Source: Bacillota bacterium
GTDB taxonomy: Bacteria > Bacillota > Sulfobacillia > JAJZYS01 > JAJZLH01
Assembly (NCBI GenBank): GCA_021803575.1
Contig: JAJZLH010000019.1
Span: forward strand, 1-61,276
DNA: 61,276 nt
Direction of reading: 5' to 3'
Below the pieces are notes generated by a model that worked only from the letters and a program-made list of their open reading frames with translations, did no database searches and had not been told where the DNA came from. Below, in pieces: positions 1 to 7,628 of this stretch. A program made the position numbers and the translations under genes. Position 1 is the first letter of the stretch. Each line of letters opens with the position of its first letter.

Positions 1-248
1 TCGGCTTTGGCCGCCTGCTGTCAGACGGCGTCTACCAGTGCTTCGTCTGCGACATGATCGTGCTGCCAGACGCCCAGGGCCAAGGCATCGGCCAGGCGAT
101 CCTAGAGCGCCTCGTGGCGCACGCCCATGACTCCGGCATCAAGTGGCTGCAACTCACATGCGCTCTCGGCAAACAGGGCTTCTACACGAAGTCGGGCTTC
201 TCTCCCAGGCCAGAGGGTGCACCCGGCATGGAGCGCTGGCTCGCCTGA
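1..248 (+). CDS. GNAT family N-acetyltransferase, C-terminal part
   Basis: Partial gene cut by the left edge of the window. The frame is open from base 3 and ends at TGA 246-248. It encodes the acetyl-CoA-binding core of a GNAT acetyltransferase: a beta strand reading DMIVLP, followed by the Q-G-x-G-I-G pyrophosphate-binding loop and an ILERL helix, then a C-terminal part with a GFYTKSGF motif typical of the last strand. The ATG at 54 lies inside the domain, so it is not the real start. The substrate cannot be told. Downstream 249-449 holds no gene that I can support. Confidence 0.85.
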   Translation, partial: GFGRLLSDGVYQCFVCDMIVLPDAQGQGIGQAILERLVAHAHDSGIKWLQLTCALGKQGFYTKSGFSPRPEGAPGMERWLA

Positions 249-449
249 CGCCCGTCTGGCCATCCCAGCCGGGCGCTCTGGCGTCTCAGTTGAGCTTCGC
301 CTGCCCGCCGCCTGCCAACCGGCGTGCGGCCGGGCGGGGCCTCCACTCCCTCTTGCTCCTGGTCTAGCTTGCGAGACTTGGCCCGGCGGTGACCGGCGGC
401 TAAAGAGCGTGCCTCCGGGGCCGTGTTGACACCCTGGCGGGAGCCGCTC

Positions 450-869
450 TCAGGCGTCGTGCCAGGGGTCGATCACCTTGATGGCGGTGCCCTCGAAGTC
501 CTTCCCGTTGCGGGTCGCCAACTGAGCGTTATGGGCCCGGCAGATGGCGGCAATCTGGGCGTCCATGGCATCGGTCGCCAGCCCCTGTCGCTCCCGGCTG
601 ACCACCACCGACGAATAGCACCGTGCCGCCTCGCCGTCAAAGGGAAGCACATAGCCCGGGAAGGCGGCGAACACCTCCTCGGCTGTCATACGCAGAAGCT
701 CCTTGCGTTCTCCGTCAGGCAACCGCTCGATGCCGCATAGAATCTCTGCCAGGGTGATGGAGGTCGTGTATAGCTCGCCGGCGGCGCCAGCCAGAGCCCA
801 GCGCCTGACCGCGGCGGAGGGGTCTCGTTTCATGAGCTCCGACACGACATTGGTATCGACGACGGTCAC
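450..869 (-). CDS. PIN-domain toxin of a FitAB/VapBC-type toxin-antitoxin pair
   Basis: 139-residue PIN-domain ribonuclease, the usual length for VapC/FitB toxins. The acidic active-site residues are visible: D5 in VDTNV, E42 in LAEIL, D100 and D103 in TDAMDAQIA, and D124 near the end. Such proteins cut RNA with Mg2+ or Mn2+ when not held by their antitoxin. It starts with GTG and overlaps the stop of the upstream antitoxin gene by GTGA (866-869), so the two are translationally coupled. The ATRNGKDFEG end is close to FitB-like proteins. The RNA target is unknown. Confidence 0.9.
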   Translation of the reverse strand: MTVVDTNVVSELMKRDPSAAVRRWALAGAAGELYTTSITLAEILCGIERLPDGERKELLRMTAEEVFAAFPGYVLPFDGEAARCYSSVVVSRERQGLATDAMDAQIAAICRAHNAQLATRNGKDFEGTAIKVIDPWHDA

Positions 870-1111
870 TGTGAGAAGTCCGCCGGGCGCGCCGGCCTTG
901 ACCGCATGGGGAGCTCGAGTTCCACTCCGCCGATGGCGCTGAAGCGATCCGCCAAGGCGGTCAGCAGACTACTCGACTCCGCTGGCTCGCTGACGGCCTG
1001 CGTCAGAATGGCCCGAATTTCGGCCTCCACCGACCTCCCATGTGCCGCAGCCAGAATCCGCAGGCGGCTCCTGACGCCATCGTCCAGATTCCGGATGCTC
1101 ACTGCAGCCAT
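866..1111 (-). CDS. ribbon-helix-helix antitoxin (FitA/VapB-like)
   Basis: 81-residue antitoxin. The N-terminus, MAAVSIRNLDDGVRSRLR, is the ribbon strand and first helix of a FitA-type RHH DNA-binding domain, followed by AAAHGRSVEAEIRAIL. The C-terminal half, rich in acidic and proline residues, would wrap the toxin. I chose the ATG at 1111 because AGGAGG stands seven bases before it; the in-frame codon at 1144 lies inside the operator palindrome. The gene is first in the operon and overlaps the toxin start. The toxin-antitoxin complex probably represses its own promoter through the palindrome at 1125-1145. Confidence 0.88.
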   Translation of the reverse strand: MAAVSIRNLDDGVRSRLRILAAAHGRSVEAEIRAILTQAVSEPAESSSLLTALADRFSAIGGVELELPMRSRPARPADFSQ

Positions 1112-1124
1112 CCGCTCACCTCCT

Positions 1125-1145
1125 TGTGATATCAATGCTATCACA
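1125..1145. promoter_or_regulatory. operator palindrome of the toxin-antitoxin operon
   Basis: Perfect inverted repeat TGTGATA-N7-TATCACA, centred about 24 bases before the antitoxin start codon. It contains the octamer TGATATCA, itself a palindrome, and TGCTATCA, which resembles the half-site I recall for Neisseria FitAB. Its position in front of an RHH antitoxin gene makes it the likely autoregulatory site. The symmetry is seen directly; binding is inferred. Confidence 0.7.
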
Positions 1146-1223
1146 GAGCGGCTGGCGCCGGAATCCTAGGTCCGACTTGGCAGGACCGCCTTCGCCCCAA
1201 GTGGCAGCGGGCCTCTGGCCCCC

Positions 1224-1973
1224 TCACTCCGCAGCCCCACCGGGCAGCGGTTCGAAGGCATCCAGTGCCTCTTCAGCGCTCGGTGGGTTGAGCACGGCCT
1301 CTGCGAAATCTGCCGCACCAAGCCAGCCACTGTGGCGGATCACCTCTCTGGCCGCCCTGCGGTCGTACTGGGTGGTCATGGGGCGCACCGCCGGCCCCAG
1401 CAGCAGCCAGTGCGCTCCCGGCGCCCCGTAGGGCATGCCAACACTGCCGGCATTGAGGACGCGCTGGGCGCCGATCGTCCGCTCGAACCGCATGTGGGTG
1501 TGACCGCAGACCACGATCGCCTCTGGTACGCCGTGCAAGGCCGCAGCCAGCCGGCTTTCTGGCGTGCGCACCGTCAGCATCTCGCTGTCGCTGCGGGGTG
1601 AGCCGTGGCAAAAGTGCACCCGGCCCAGACCGACCACCTCCACCACCACGTTCTTGGGCCAGTGCGCCATGCGGTCTCTGGCCGCCCGGTCCAGGCAGCT
1701 GGCCGACCAGGTGTCCATGGCGTGACGGCTCGGATCCCGGACGCCGTCAAAGGCTTCGACCATCGCCCGCTCGCAATTTCCCTGCAGCCAGCTCACGGCG
1801 GTCGGGAGCTCCTCAAGCCGCCCGAGCGTCGCGAGCGGACACGGCCCGGAGAGGGCGTCCCCGCCGATCACGATCAGGTCCGGCTGGTGAGCCGCCAGCG
1901 CCTCCAGCACCGCCTCCAGGGCGGGCAGGTTGCCATGGATGTCGTAGAGGGCGGCGACCCGGCGAAACGGCAC
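1224..1973 (-). CDS. calcineurin-like metallophosphoesterase
   Basis: 249-residue metallophosphoesterase of the YfcE/MJ0936 type. Metal-binding motifs appear in family order: YDIHGN near residue 10 (D-x-H), GGDAL near 37 (GD), GNCE near 65 (GNH/E) and a late GHTHMRFER (GHxH). Such enzymes use two metal ions, often Mn2+, to hydrolyse phosphodiesters or phosphomonoesters; the substrate is not predictable. It starts with GTG preceded by GGAAGGG and lies 20 bases after the SIS gene, as the last gene of the five-gene operon that begins at 5358. Confidence 0.88.
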   Translation of the reverse strand: MPFRRVAALYDIHGNLPALEAVLEALAAHQPDLIVIGGDALSGPCPLATLGRLEELPTAVSWLQGNCERAMVEAFDGVRDPSRHAMDTWSASCLDRAARDRMAHWPKNVVVEVVGLGRVHFCHGSPRSDSEMLTVRTPESRLAAALHGVPEAIVVCGHTHMRFERTIGAQRVLNAGSVGMPYGAPGAHWLLLGPAVRPMTTQYDRRAAREVIRHSGWLGAADFAEAVLNPPSAEEALDAFEPLPGGAAE

Positions 1974-1993
1974 GGACTACCCTTCCGCCTCTG

Positions 1994-3025
1994 TCAGCGG
2001 TGCAGCTGGCGCGCCGTCATGTAGGTGGGGTCCTCCCTGCGCAGGAGGTCCGGGTTGGTTCGGCGCTGGTTGGCCGCACCCAGTGTGATCAGGTGCATGG
2101 CGTAGAGGCCAAGCCAGGGGAAGAGGATTTCCGCCTGGCTGTCGGTGCCCAGTCCCACCGCCTCTTTATCTACCACCTTGCCCTGGAAGCCGACCGTGCG
2201 CCGCACCAGCTCGAACTCCGCCGCCCGCCGCTCGTCGCTGCGCGGGCTGAGCAGGGCCACCACCGCCGTCCGGGGGTTGGTGAGCGGAATATAGCCGTGG
2301 AAGAAGGTTTCAAAGGGCACGGCCAGCGCTGGCAGGTAGGTCGCCTCCGCCAGCTTCAAGGAGCCCTCCTCGGCCACCGGCCACACCCCCTTGGCGGCGA
2401 GGAGGAGGGCGTGCGAGACCTCTCCCCACGCGATCCAGCCCTCAATCTCCTTCCGTCTGGCGTAGAGCGCCCTAAGGTACTCGGCCAGCCGCACCCGCTC
2501 CGGCTGGACCACCCGGCCCGAGGTGCCGCGCCGCCGGTCGCTGCTGGCCGCCACCTCCAGCGCCAGGAGGCCGAGCACCATCACACTCACGGTGTGACAC
2601 AGCGACTGGTCCTGGGTGAAGCCGCTGCCAATCACCACGTCGGCCAGGCCGGCTGCCTCCGACTCCGGGTGGCCAGTGATCAGCACCATCTGATCCCCCT
2701 GGCGCTGGCGGCGCCGCATCAGCTCGAGCACCGTCTTGGTCTCGCCGCTCTGGCTGAGCAGCACCAGGAGATCTTCGCTGGACAGGGGCACGGCCTCGGT
2801 CAGGAGGTCCCCTGCCTCGTGGCAGCCCACCGGAAAGCCCTGGGCCTCCAGCTGGGTCGCCGCCAGGTGGGCGGCGAAGTAGGAGCTGCCGCAGCCGGAC
2901 AGCACCAGCCTCCGAAATGGGCGCAGCCCCTGGTCGCGCAGCTGCGTCCTGACCCGCTCCGGCGCCGCCAGGGCCTCGACCAGGTCGGGGGTCATGCCCA
3001 GTTCCGTCTCCATCCGGCTGGCCAT
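1994..3025 (-). CDS. SIS-domain sugar-phosphate isomerase-like protein
   Basis: 343 residues with two SIS (sugar isomerase) folds, similar to the isomerase half of GlmS and to AgaS/FrlB proteins. The first phosphosugar-binding loop reads LSGCGSSYFAA near residue 43, and LSQSGET (near 88) is the conserved serine loop. EEGSLKLAEATYLPA near residue 220 matches the KEG.E motif region of GlmS-like isomerases. There is no N-terminal glutamine amidotransferase domain, so it is not a full GlmS; a deaminase, deglycase or isomerase of amino-sugar phosphates is possible. It sits between the thioesterase and metallophosphoesterase genes and starts with ATG after GGGGGAG. Confidence 0.82.
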   Translation of the reverse strand: MASRMETELGMTPDLVEALAAPERVRTQLRDQGLRPFRRLVLSGCGSSYFAAHLAATQLEAQGFPVGCHEAGDLLTEAVPLSSEDLLVLLSQSGETKTVLELMRRRQRQGDQMVLITGHPESEAAGLADVVIGSGFTQDQSLCHTVSVMVLGLLALEVAASSDRRRGTSGRVVQPERVRLAEYLRALYARRKEIEGWIAWGEVSHALLLAAKGVWPVAEEGSLKLAEATYLPALAVPFETFFHGYIPLTNPRTAVVALLSPRSDERRAAEFELVRRTVGFQGKVVDKEAVGLGTDSQAEILFPWLGLYAMHLITLGAANQRRTNPDLLRREDPTYMTARQLHR

Positions 3026-3027
3026 GT

Positions 3028-3426
3028 TCAGCTCTCCCCCTTCACGCTCAGGAACTTGCCATCGGCCTCAGCCAAAAGGTCTTGACCCAGGTGCAGCTGG
3101 GCCCGGGCCTCCCCGAACCGGCGGTGCAGGCGCAGCCGCTCGGCCGTGAGCCGGAGCGCCACACCGGTGGGCACCGGCCGCAGGAAGCGCACCGTCATCT
3201 CGGCGGTCATCCCCCGCCAGCCCTCTCCGGCCAGGGCGTAGAACATGGCCTCGTCGAGCAGGGCGCTGACCGCGCCGCCATGCGCCACCTGGCGCCAGCC
3301 CTGCACCAGCTCCGGCAGCACCACGCTCGCCTCGGCCCGCCCGCCCTCCACTGTAAAACGCAGACCCAGACTGATCGGGTTGTCCCGCCCGCAGACCAGA
3401 CAGCCGTGATCGTCAACCAGCGGCAC
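3028..3426 (-). CDS. PaaI/hotdog-fold thioesterase
   Basis: Hotdog-fold acyl-CoA thioesterase-like protein of the PaaI/YiiD group. HGCLVCGRDNPISLGL at the start and WRQVAHGGAVSALLDEAMFYA in the middle (split here by position: HGG turn, then the acidic residue of the long helix) are the family signatures. I place the start at GTG 3426, which follows a GGAGAGGGGG stretch and leaves a 14-base overlap with the nitrilase gene; an upstream start at 3477 would overlap by 65 bases. Some hotdog proteins with the VCG motif act on aryl- or acyl-CoA. Substrate unknown. Confidence 0.82.
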   Translation of the reverse strand: MPLVDDHGCLVCGRDNPISLGLRFTVEGGRAEASVVLPELVQGWRQVAHGGAVSALLDEAMFYALAGEGWRGMTAEMTVRFLRPVPTGVALRLTAERLRLHRRFGEARAQLHLGQDLLAEADGKFLSVKGES

Positions 3427-4480
3427 CGCCGGCACCCCCTCTCCAGAATCCGCGGTAGATGGCTGGGAAGTAGGCACGGATGAAGGCGGGGTTGGCCCGG
3501 ATCAAAGGCTCCTGACGGAAGGCGCGCAGCGCATCCATGTCCAGGTCCGCCAGCACGATCTCCTCGTCGTCGGACAGCGCCTGGGCCAGCACGCCGTCAC
3601 CCTCGGGCGTCAGCTCCATCGGCGCGTAGATGCCGCTGCGGCCGGTGAAGACCAGATCGAGGGCGCCCCCCACCATGCAGGACTGGATGCCGTAGACCGA
3701 ACTCTCCTGGACCCTGGGCCACAGGCCGCGCAGCGACTTGAAGGGGTTGCCGGAGGGATCGGGGTCGGCCACCGGCAGGCAGACCACCTCCGCACCCTGG
3801 GCGGAGAGGATGCGAAAGGTCTCGAAGTAGGTGGCGTCCATGCAGACGGGCTGGGCGAGGCGGCCAATCGGCGTCTCCAGCACGGTCAGCTCGTCGCCGG
3901 CAGCGAAGCCCCAGCCGGCCTCCATCGGCAAGAGGTGGCACTTGGCCTGCGTCCCCATCAGCTGGCCGCGCGGCCCGAATAGGTAGGCGGTGTTGTAGAC
4001 CCGGCCCTCGCGGCTCATCACCGGCATGGAGCCGGCCTGGATCAGAAGCCCGTAGTCGCGGGCCAGCCGGCTGAACACCGAGAGGTAGATACGGAGCGCC
4101 GAACTGCCCACCAGCTCCACGATCGAGGACACGCTCAGATCCGGCCCGATCCGGTTCAGCGCCTCTTCCATCGAGCCGGTGGCTGCGATCCGCTCGAAGC
4201 GGGGCAGGATGCCGAACAGCATCATGCCCACGTCCTCGGGGAAGACCACCAGCTCGGCGCCGCCGGCCGCCGCCTGCTGCACCAGCTGGGAGACGGCGCG
4301 GGCGAAGGCGGCGGCCGACGGCATAAATCGAAAGCGCATCTGCACCGCCGCCACCCGCACCACTCCGACCCGGGGCGTGGCGATGGCTCCCTTCTTTGGC
4401 CGGCCCAGGGCCCGGTGCGCCTTACCCGGCCGTGATGCCAGCCACAGGCGCAGCCGCATCAGCCAGAGGTCGAGGCTCAT
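3413..4480 (-). CDS. nitrilase-family carbon-nitrogen hydrolase, catalytic triad intact
   Basis: 355 residues. The Glu-Lys-Cys triad of the nitrilase superfamily is present: E in VVFPEDVGM (about residue 83), K in TQAKCHLLP (about 180) and C in QPVCMDATYFE (about 215). The family hydrolyses amides, carbamoyl groups or nitriles through a cysteine thioester. The first 45 residues are a basic, Trp/Leu-rich extension before the usual first strand (RVAAVQM). The start ATG overlaps the stop of the upstream homologue by ATGA. The substrate cannot be predicted; the arrangement suggests the two homologues act together. Confidence 0.88.
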   Translation of the reverse strand: MSLDLWLMRLRLWLASRPGKAHRALGRPKKGAIATPRVGVVRVAAVQMRFRFMPSAAAFARAVSQLVQQAAAGGAELVVFPEDVGMMLFGILPRFERIAATGSMEEALNRIGPDLSVSSIVELVGSSALRIYLSVFSRLARDYGLLIQAGSMPVMSREGRVYNTAYLFGPRGQLMGTQAKCHLLPMEAGWGFAAGDELTVLETPIGRLAQPVCMDATYFETFRILSAQGAEVVCLPVADPDPSGNPFKSLRGLWPRVQESSVYGIQSCMVGGALDLVFTGRSGIYAPMELTPEGDGVLAQALSDDEEIVLADLDMDALRAFRQEPLIRANPAFIRAYFPAIYRGFWRGGAGGAAG

Positions 4481-5358
4481 GTCCGGCCCTCCACCCGCGG
4501 CTGCCAGTGGCGCCGGTAGAGGTCCGGGTTGAGGTGGCGCAGCAGCGGGTAGCGGACGCGCAGGCTGCTCAGGTCGGCCGGCTCCAGCCGGGCGGCGCGG
4601 GCCTGCTGGCTGATCACGTAGCCGGCCTCGCCGAAGAAGCCGGTCTCGCCTGGCGTCAGCTCACAGGGCGCTAACACGGCCAGCTTGCCGTCCACGCCCA
4701 GGTCGAAGAAGGGGCCAATCAGGCCGCTCTCCAGACCGAACACCTGGTTCTGCTGCACCTCCTGCCACAGCCCCGCCATCGCCCGGGTGGCGCTGTAGGG
4801 GGCGATCGGGGCCAGGGGCGCCAGAAGCAGGTCCGCACCCTGCAGGGTGAGCACCCGGGCCACCTCCGGCACCCAGGGGTCGGCTCCCAAGAGCATGCCG
4901 ACGCGCAGCGGCCCCACCTGCCACACCGCCACCTCGGCGGAGGGGATCAGCTCTGCCTCCCAGGCATAGGCGTGCGTCTGCTCCTGCCAGCCCAATAGCC
5001 GTCCATCCGGGCCGAACAGGGCGGCCCGATGCGTGTAGCCGATCGGGGCTGGCAGCCAGACCGAGCCCGGCACCAGGTAGACGCCCAGCTCCCGGGCCAG
5101 TTCCTCGCCCACGGCCAGATAGGCGGCCTCCAGGTCGCCGGCCGCCAGGCGCAACCGCTCGGAAAGCCCCACCGGCAGCATCGAAAAGTCGCCTGGCAGC
5201 AGGCCCATGGCGATCAGGCCGGGAAACACCACCAACGCCTCCGGCTGAACGCCAGAGGTCGAGATCTGGGTGTGCAGATAGGCCTTTAGCTCGGGGGGGC
5301 CGGAGAAGTGGCGGAAGGGGAGGCGGAAGCCGACCACCGTCAACTCGGATGCGCTCAC
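4477..5358 (-). CDS. nitrilase-fold protein that has lost all three catalytic residues
   Basis: 293-residue paralogue of the next gene, with the same fold but a dead active site. VVFPGLIAMG has Gly where the catalytic Glu stands. LLGWQEQTHAY has Gln at the place of the Lys in TQAKCH. GMLLGADPWVPEVARVL aligns with the family GxxICYDxRFPEVA with Gly in place of the nucleophilic Cys. The flanking fold residues (D, PE, VARVL, GADLLLAP) are well kept, so this is a maintained pseudoenzyme rather than decay. It is first in its operon, starts with GTG after GAGGAGG and overlaps the active homologue. It may be a structural or regulatory partner, or bind an amide ligand. Confidence 0.8.
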   Translation of the reverse strand: MSASELTVVGFRLPFRHFSGPPELKAYLHTQISTSGVQPEALVVFPGLIAMGLLPGDFSMLPVGLSERLRLAAGDLEAAYLAVGEELARELGVYLVPGSVWLPAPIGYTHRAALFGPDGRLLGWQEQTHAYAWEAELIPSAEVAVWQVGPLRVGMLLGADPWVPEVARVLTLQGADLLLAPLAPIAPYSATRAMAGLWQEVQQNQVFGLESGLIGPFFDLGVDGKLAVLAPCELTPGETGFFGEAGYVISQQARAARLEPADLSSLRVRYPLLRHLNPDLYRRHWQPRVEGRT

Positions 5359-5427
5359 CGTCGTCCTCCTCGTCCAAGGGACCAGATCTCAGCGCTCGGT
5401 CGCACGCCCGATGAGGGGAGGCGCAGC

Positions 5428-6768
5428 TTGCTGGGGACCGCCGCCGCCACACTGCCGCCGGATGCCTTTGACTCCCTGTTCCCGCCCTCGCTCCGGCTGA
5501 TCGGCGAGGATTACCTGGGCCTTGGCCGGCTGAGTTATCTGATGGTGGCCGGCTCCCGGATCGCCGGCGCCGTAGCCGGCCATCGCCACGACTACTGGGT
5601 GGTGCTGAGCCCGAACAGTGTTCGCTGCTCGCACTGCAGCCGTCCGTGCCGGCACGGGGCTGCTCTGGCCGCGGCCTGGCGATCGGGCAACGGGGCGTTC
5701 ATAGACGTCGCCGCCCTGGTCGACCGGCTGATGGCCAGTCAAGATCCAGCCCCGCTGGTCGCCGGATTGCTTGAGGATCAGGTGCTGGACGCCCTTTTAG
5801 CCTTCACCGACCTGCCCTTCATTCCTCCTTGCGACCCAGACCAGGACTTGCTCCGGCTACCGGCGCTGGCCCCGGCCGACCAGGTGGCCGCGCTCGCTCG
5901 CCTCGTCCGCCTCTTCCCGGCTCGCCCCGCTCTCCTGGCCAGAGCCCTCAAAGAGGTCCCTGGCCTGCCGCTCACCGACCTGATCGACTTGACCCTGGCC
6001 GCGCATCAGCAGCAGGAGGAGCCAGCCGACCCCTTCGCCACCCTTCTGGCCAGCCGCCTGGACGAGACCGACCTGCCGGTCTTCCTCGGCCGCTTGCTCG
6101 CCCTCTACTATGACCGCACCTCGCGGGGGCTGGAGGTTGGGAGTCTCCTCCTCCGGGCTGGGCGCATCCTCGCCCTTCGGCCGCATGGCGACCTGGCCCT
6201 GGCCTATCTGGCTGGCCTGCCGGAGGCGCCGCTCGCTACCGCCCTGATGGCGGCCGACCTGGCGGTGCTGGCCGGCCGGCCGCGCCAGGCCCTGTCTGTG
6301 CTCGACCAGGCGCTGATCGGAGCCGGCGACAGAGAGCGCCTGGCCCTCACCGTCCGCCAGGCTGAGATCGCCCAGGCCTCCGGCAGCGCCCGGGAGGCGC
6401 CGCTCTGGCTGGCCGCGTTGGCTGAGGGCAGCCCTCAGGCGCTCGATCAGCTGGTGCGGCGCTTTCCGCGGGCGCTCCGGGCAGCTGACGGCGAACTCGC
6501 CACCCGCCTGGCCGAACGGGACCCCGACCTGGCCTGCCGCTTCGCCCTGGCCGTGAAAGATGTACCCAGAGCCGCCCAGCTCGCCCAGACGCGCGCCCTG
6601 GCCCTCACCACCCTCCGCCGCCTGGTACCGGTGGCGAAGCGTCAGGGCTACGATCCCACCTCGTTTTCCACCAGCCATCTCAGCCCCCGCCAGCGCCAGC
6701 AGTTCCGGTCCCTGCTCAGCCGCCCGCTCACACCCCGGACCAGGGCCAGGAAGAAGGTGGAGCCATGA
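5428..6768 (+). CDS. SWIM-type zinc-finger-like protein with long helical C-terminus
   Basis: 446 residues from a TTG start at 5428, which has GGGGAGG six bases upstream; an ATG at 5308 would overlap the divergent gene and encodes unrelated sequence. Near residue 67 it has C-x2-C-x3-C-x-H followed by GAALAAAW, matching the C-x-H end of SWIM domains, although the usual first pair is C-x-C. SWIM domains bind DNA or protein and are found in bacterial SNF2 helicases and MoxR/VWA clusters. The rest is a leucine/alanine-rich series of helices resembling TPR or HEAT repeats. Its stop overlaps the next gene by ATGA. Function unknown. Confidence 0.72.
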   Translation: MLGTAAATLPPDAFDSLFPPSLRLIGEDYLGLGRLSYLMVAGSRIAGAVAGHRHDYWVVLSPNSVRCSHCSRPCRHGAALAAAWRSGNGAFIDVAALVDRLMASQDPAPLVAGLLEDQVLDALLAFTDLPFIPPCDPDQDLLRLPALAPADQVAALARLVRLFPARPALLARALKEVPGLPLTDLIDLTLAAHQQQEEPADPFATLLASRLDETDLPVFLGRLLALYYDRTSRGLEVGSLLLRAGRILALRPHGDLALAYLAGLPEAPLATALMAADLAVLAGRPRQALSVLDQALIGAGDRERLALTVRQAEIAQASGSAREAPLWLAALAEGSPQALDQLVRRFPRALRAADGELATRLAERDPDLACRFALAVKDVPRAAQLAQTRALALTTLRRLVPVAKRQGYDPTSFSTSHLSPRQRQQFRSLLSRPLTPRTRARKKVEP

Positions 6769-7595
6769 CGGCGGATGAGCCGGAGCTGGACCAGCTCTTG
6801 GCGCCAGTGGGGAGACTCCTGGCCGAGGCCTCCCTTCTGCTGAAGAGGACCTGGCAGGCAGGCGCCAGCGTCCGGCACAAGGGCCCGGCCGACCTGGTCA
6901 CCGACGCCGACCTGGCCGTACAGCGCTTCCTGGTTCCCAGCCTGGTCGGCCTCCTGCCCGGCAGCAGCGCCCTGGCCGAAGAGGACGGTCAGGTGCCGGC
7001 CGAGCCCACCGCCCCCTGCTGGGTGATCGACCCGGTCGATGGCACCTCCAACCTGGTGCACGGCGTGCGTTATGTCGCCATCTCGGTGGCGCTGGCCGTG
7101 GGCGGCCAGCCGGTTCTGGCCTGGGTCCAGGATGTCTTCGGCGATCACCTCTACACCGCTGGGCGAGGACGCGGCGCCTGGAGAGATGGCACGCGCATCC
7201 ACTGCTCGGCCCGCACCTCCCTGGCCGACGCCATGGTCGCCTGCGGCACCCCGTATGAGAAGGAGCGGGCGGACCTGGTCTTCGCGCCACTAGCCCGGGT
7301 CTGGCTGGCCTGCCACGGCCTGCGCATGCTGGGGGCGGCGGCCCTGGAGCTGGCCGAGGTGGCGGCCGGGCAGCTCGACGCCTTTTTCGAGGCCAGCCTC
7401 AACCCCTGGGACTTCGCGGCGGGCTGGCTGTTGGTGAGCGAGTCGGGCGGCGTGATCAGCGACCTTAAGGGCGCCCCGCTCAGCCTGGCGGCCGGCAGCG
7501 TGCTGGGAGCCAGTGCCGGCCTGCACCGTGAACTCCTGACGATCCTCGCCGACGCTCCGCCGCTGCCTGGCAGGGAGGCGGGCCAGCGGGGCTGA
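6765..7595 (+). CDS. inositol monophosphatase family protein
   Basis: 276 residues, normal length for the family. The metal-binding motifs are complete: DLVTDADLAV (about 44), LAEEDG (about 70), IDPVDGTSNLVHG (about 87) and NPWDFAAGWLLVSESGG near 205. These coordinate Mg2+ for hydrolysis of inositol phosphates, histidinol phosphate, fructose bisphosphate or PAP. Which substrate applies cannot be decided; a GTSN motif with WDFAAG is compatible with inositol-1-phosphatase or histidinol phosphatase. It overlaps the SWIM-like gene by four bases and is followed by an unknown gene 24-33 bases on. Confidence 0.9.
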   Translation: MTADEPELDQLLAPVGRLLAEASLLLKRTWQAGASVRHKGPADLVTDADLAVQRFLVPSLVGLLPGSSALAEEDGQVPAEPTAPCWVIDPVDGTSNLVHGVRYVAISVALAVGGQPVLAWVQDVFGDHLYTAGRGRGAWRDGTRIHCSARTSLADAMVACGTPYEKERADLVFAPLARVWLACHGLRMLGAAALELAEVAAGQLDAFFEASLNPWDFAAGWLLVSESGGVISDLKGAPLSLAAGSVLGASAGLHRELLTILADAPPLPGREAGQRG

Positions 7596-7628
7596 ACTCC
7601 AGGGGGTCTGCGATGGGGGGTGGACGCC

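Noticed and set aside
249-449. Possible small gene or terminator after the GNAT gene
   Set aside because: Open frames here are composition artefacts. There are short GC-rich repeats (for example CGCCCG and CGGGCG) but no T-run, so I do not call a terminator.
1598-3085. 495-codon plus-strand open frame over the metallophosphoesterase and SIS genes
   Set aside because: Pro/Arg/His-rich shadow; both genes beneath it have family motifs and ribosome-binding sites.
5308-5427. Upstream extension of the SWIM-like gene to ATG 5308
   Set aside because: It overlaps the divergent nitrilase-like gene start and adds Arg/Pro-rich sequence; TTG 5428 has a good ribosome-binding site.
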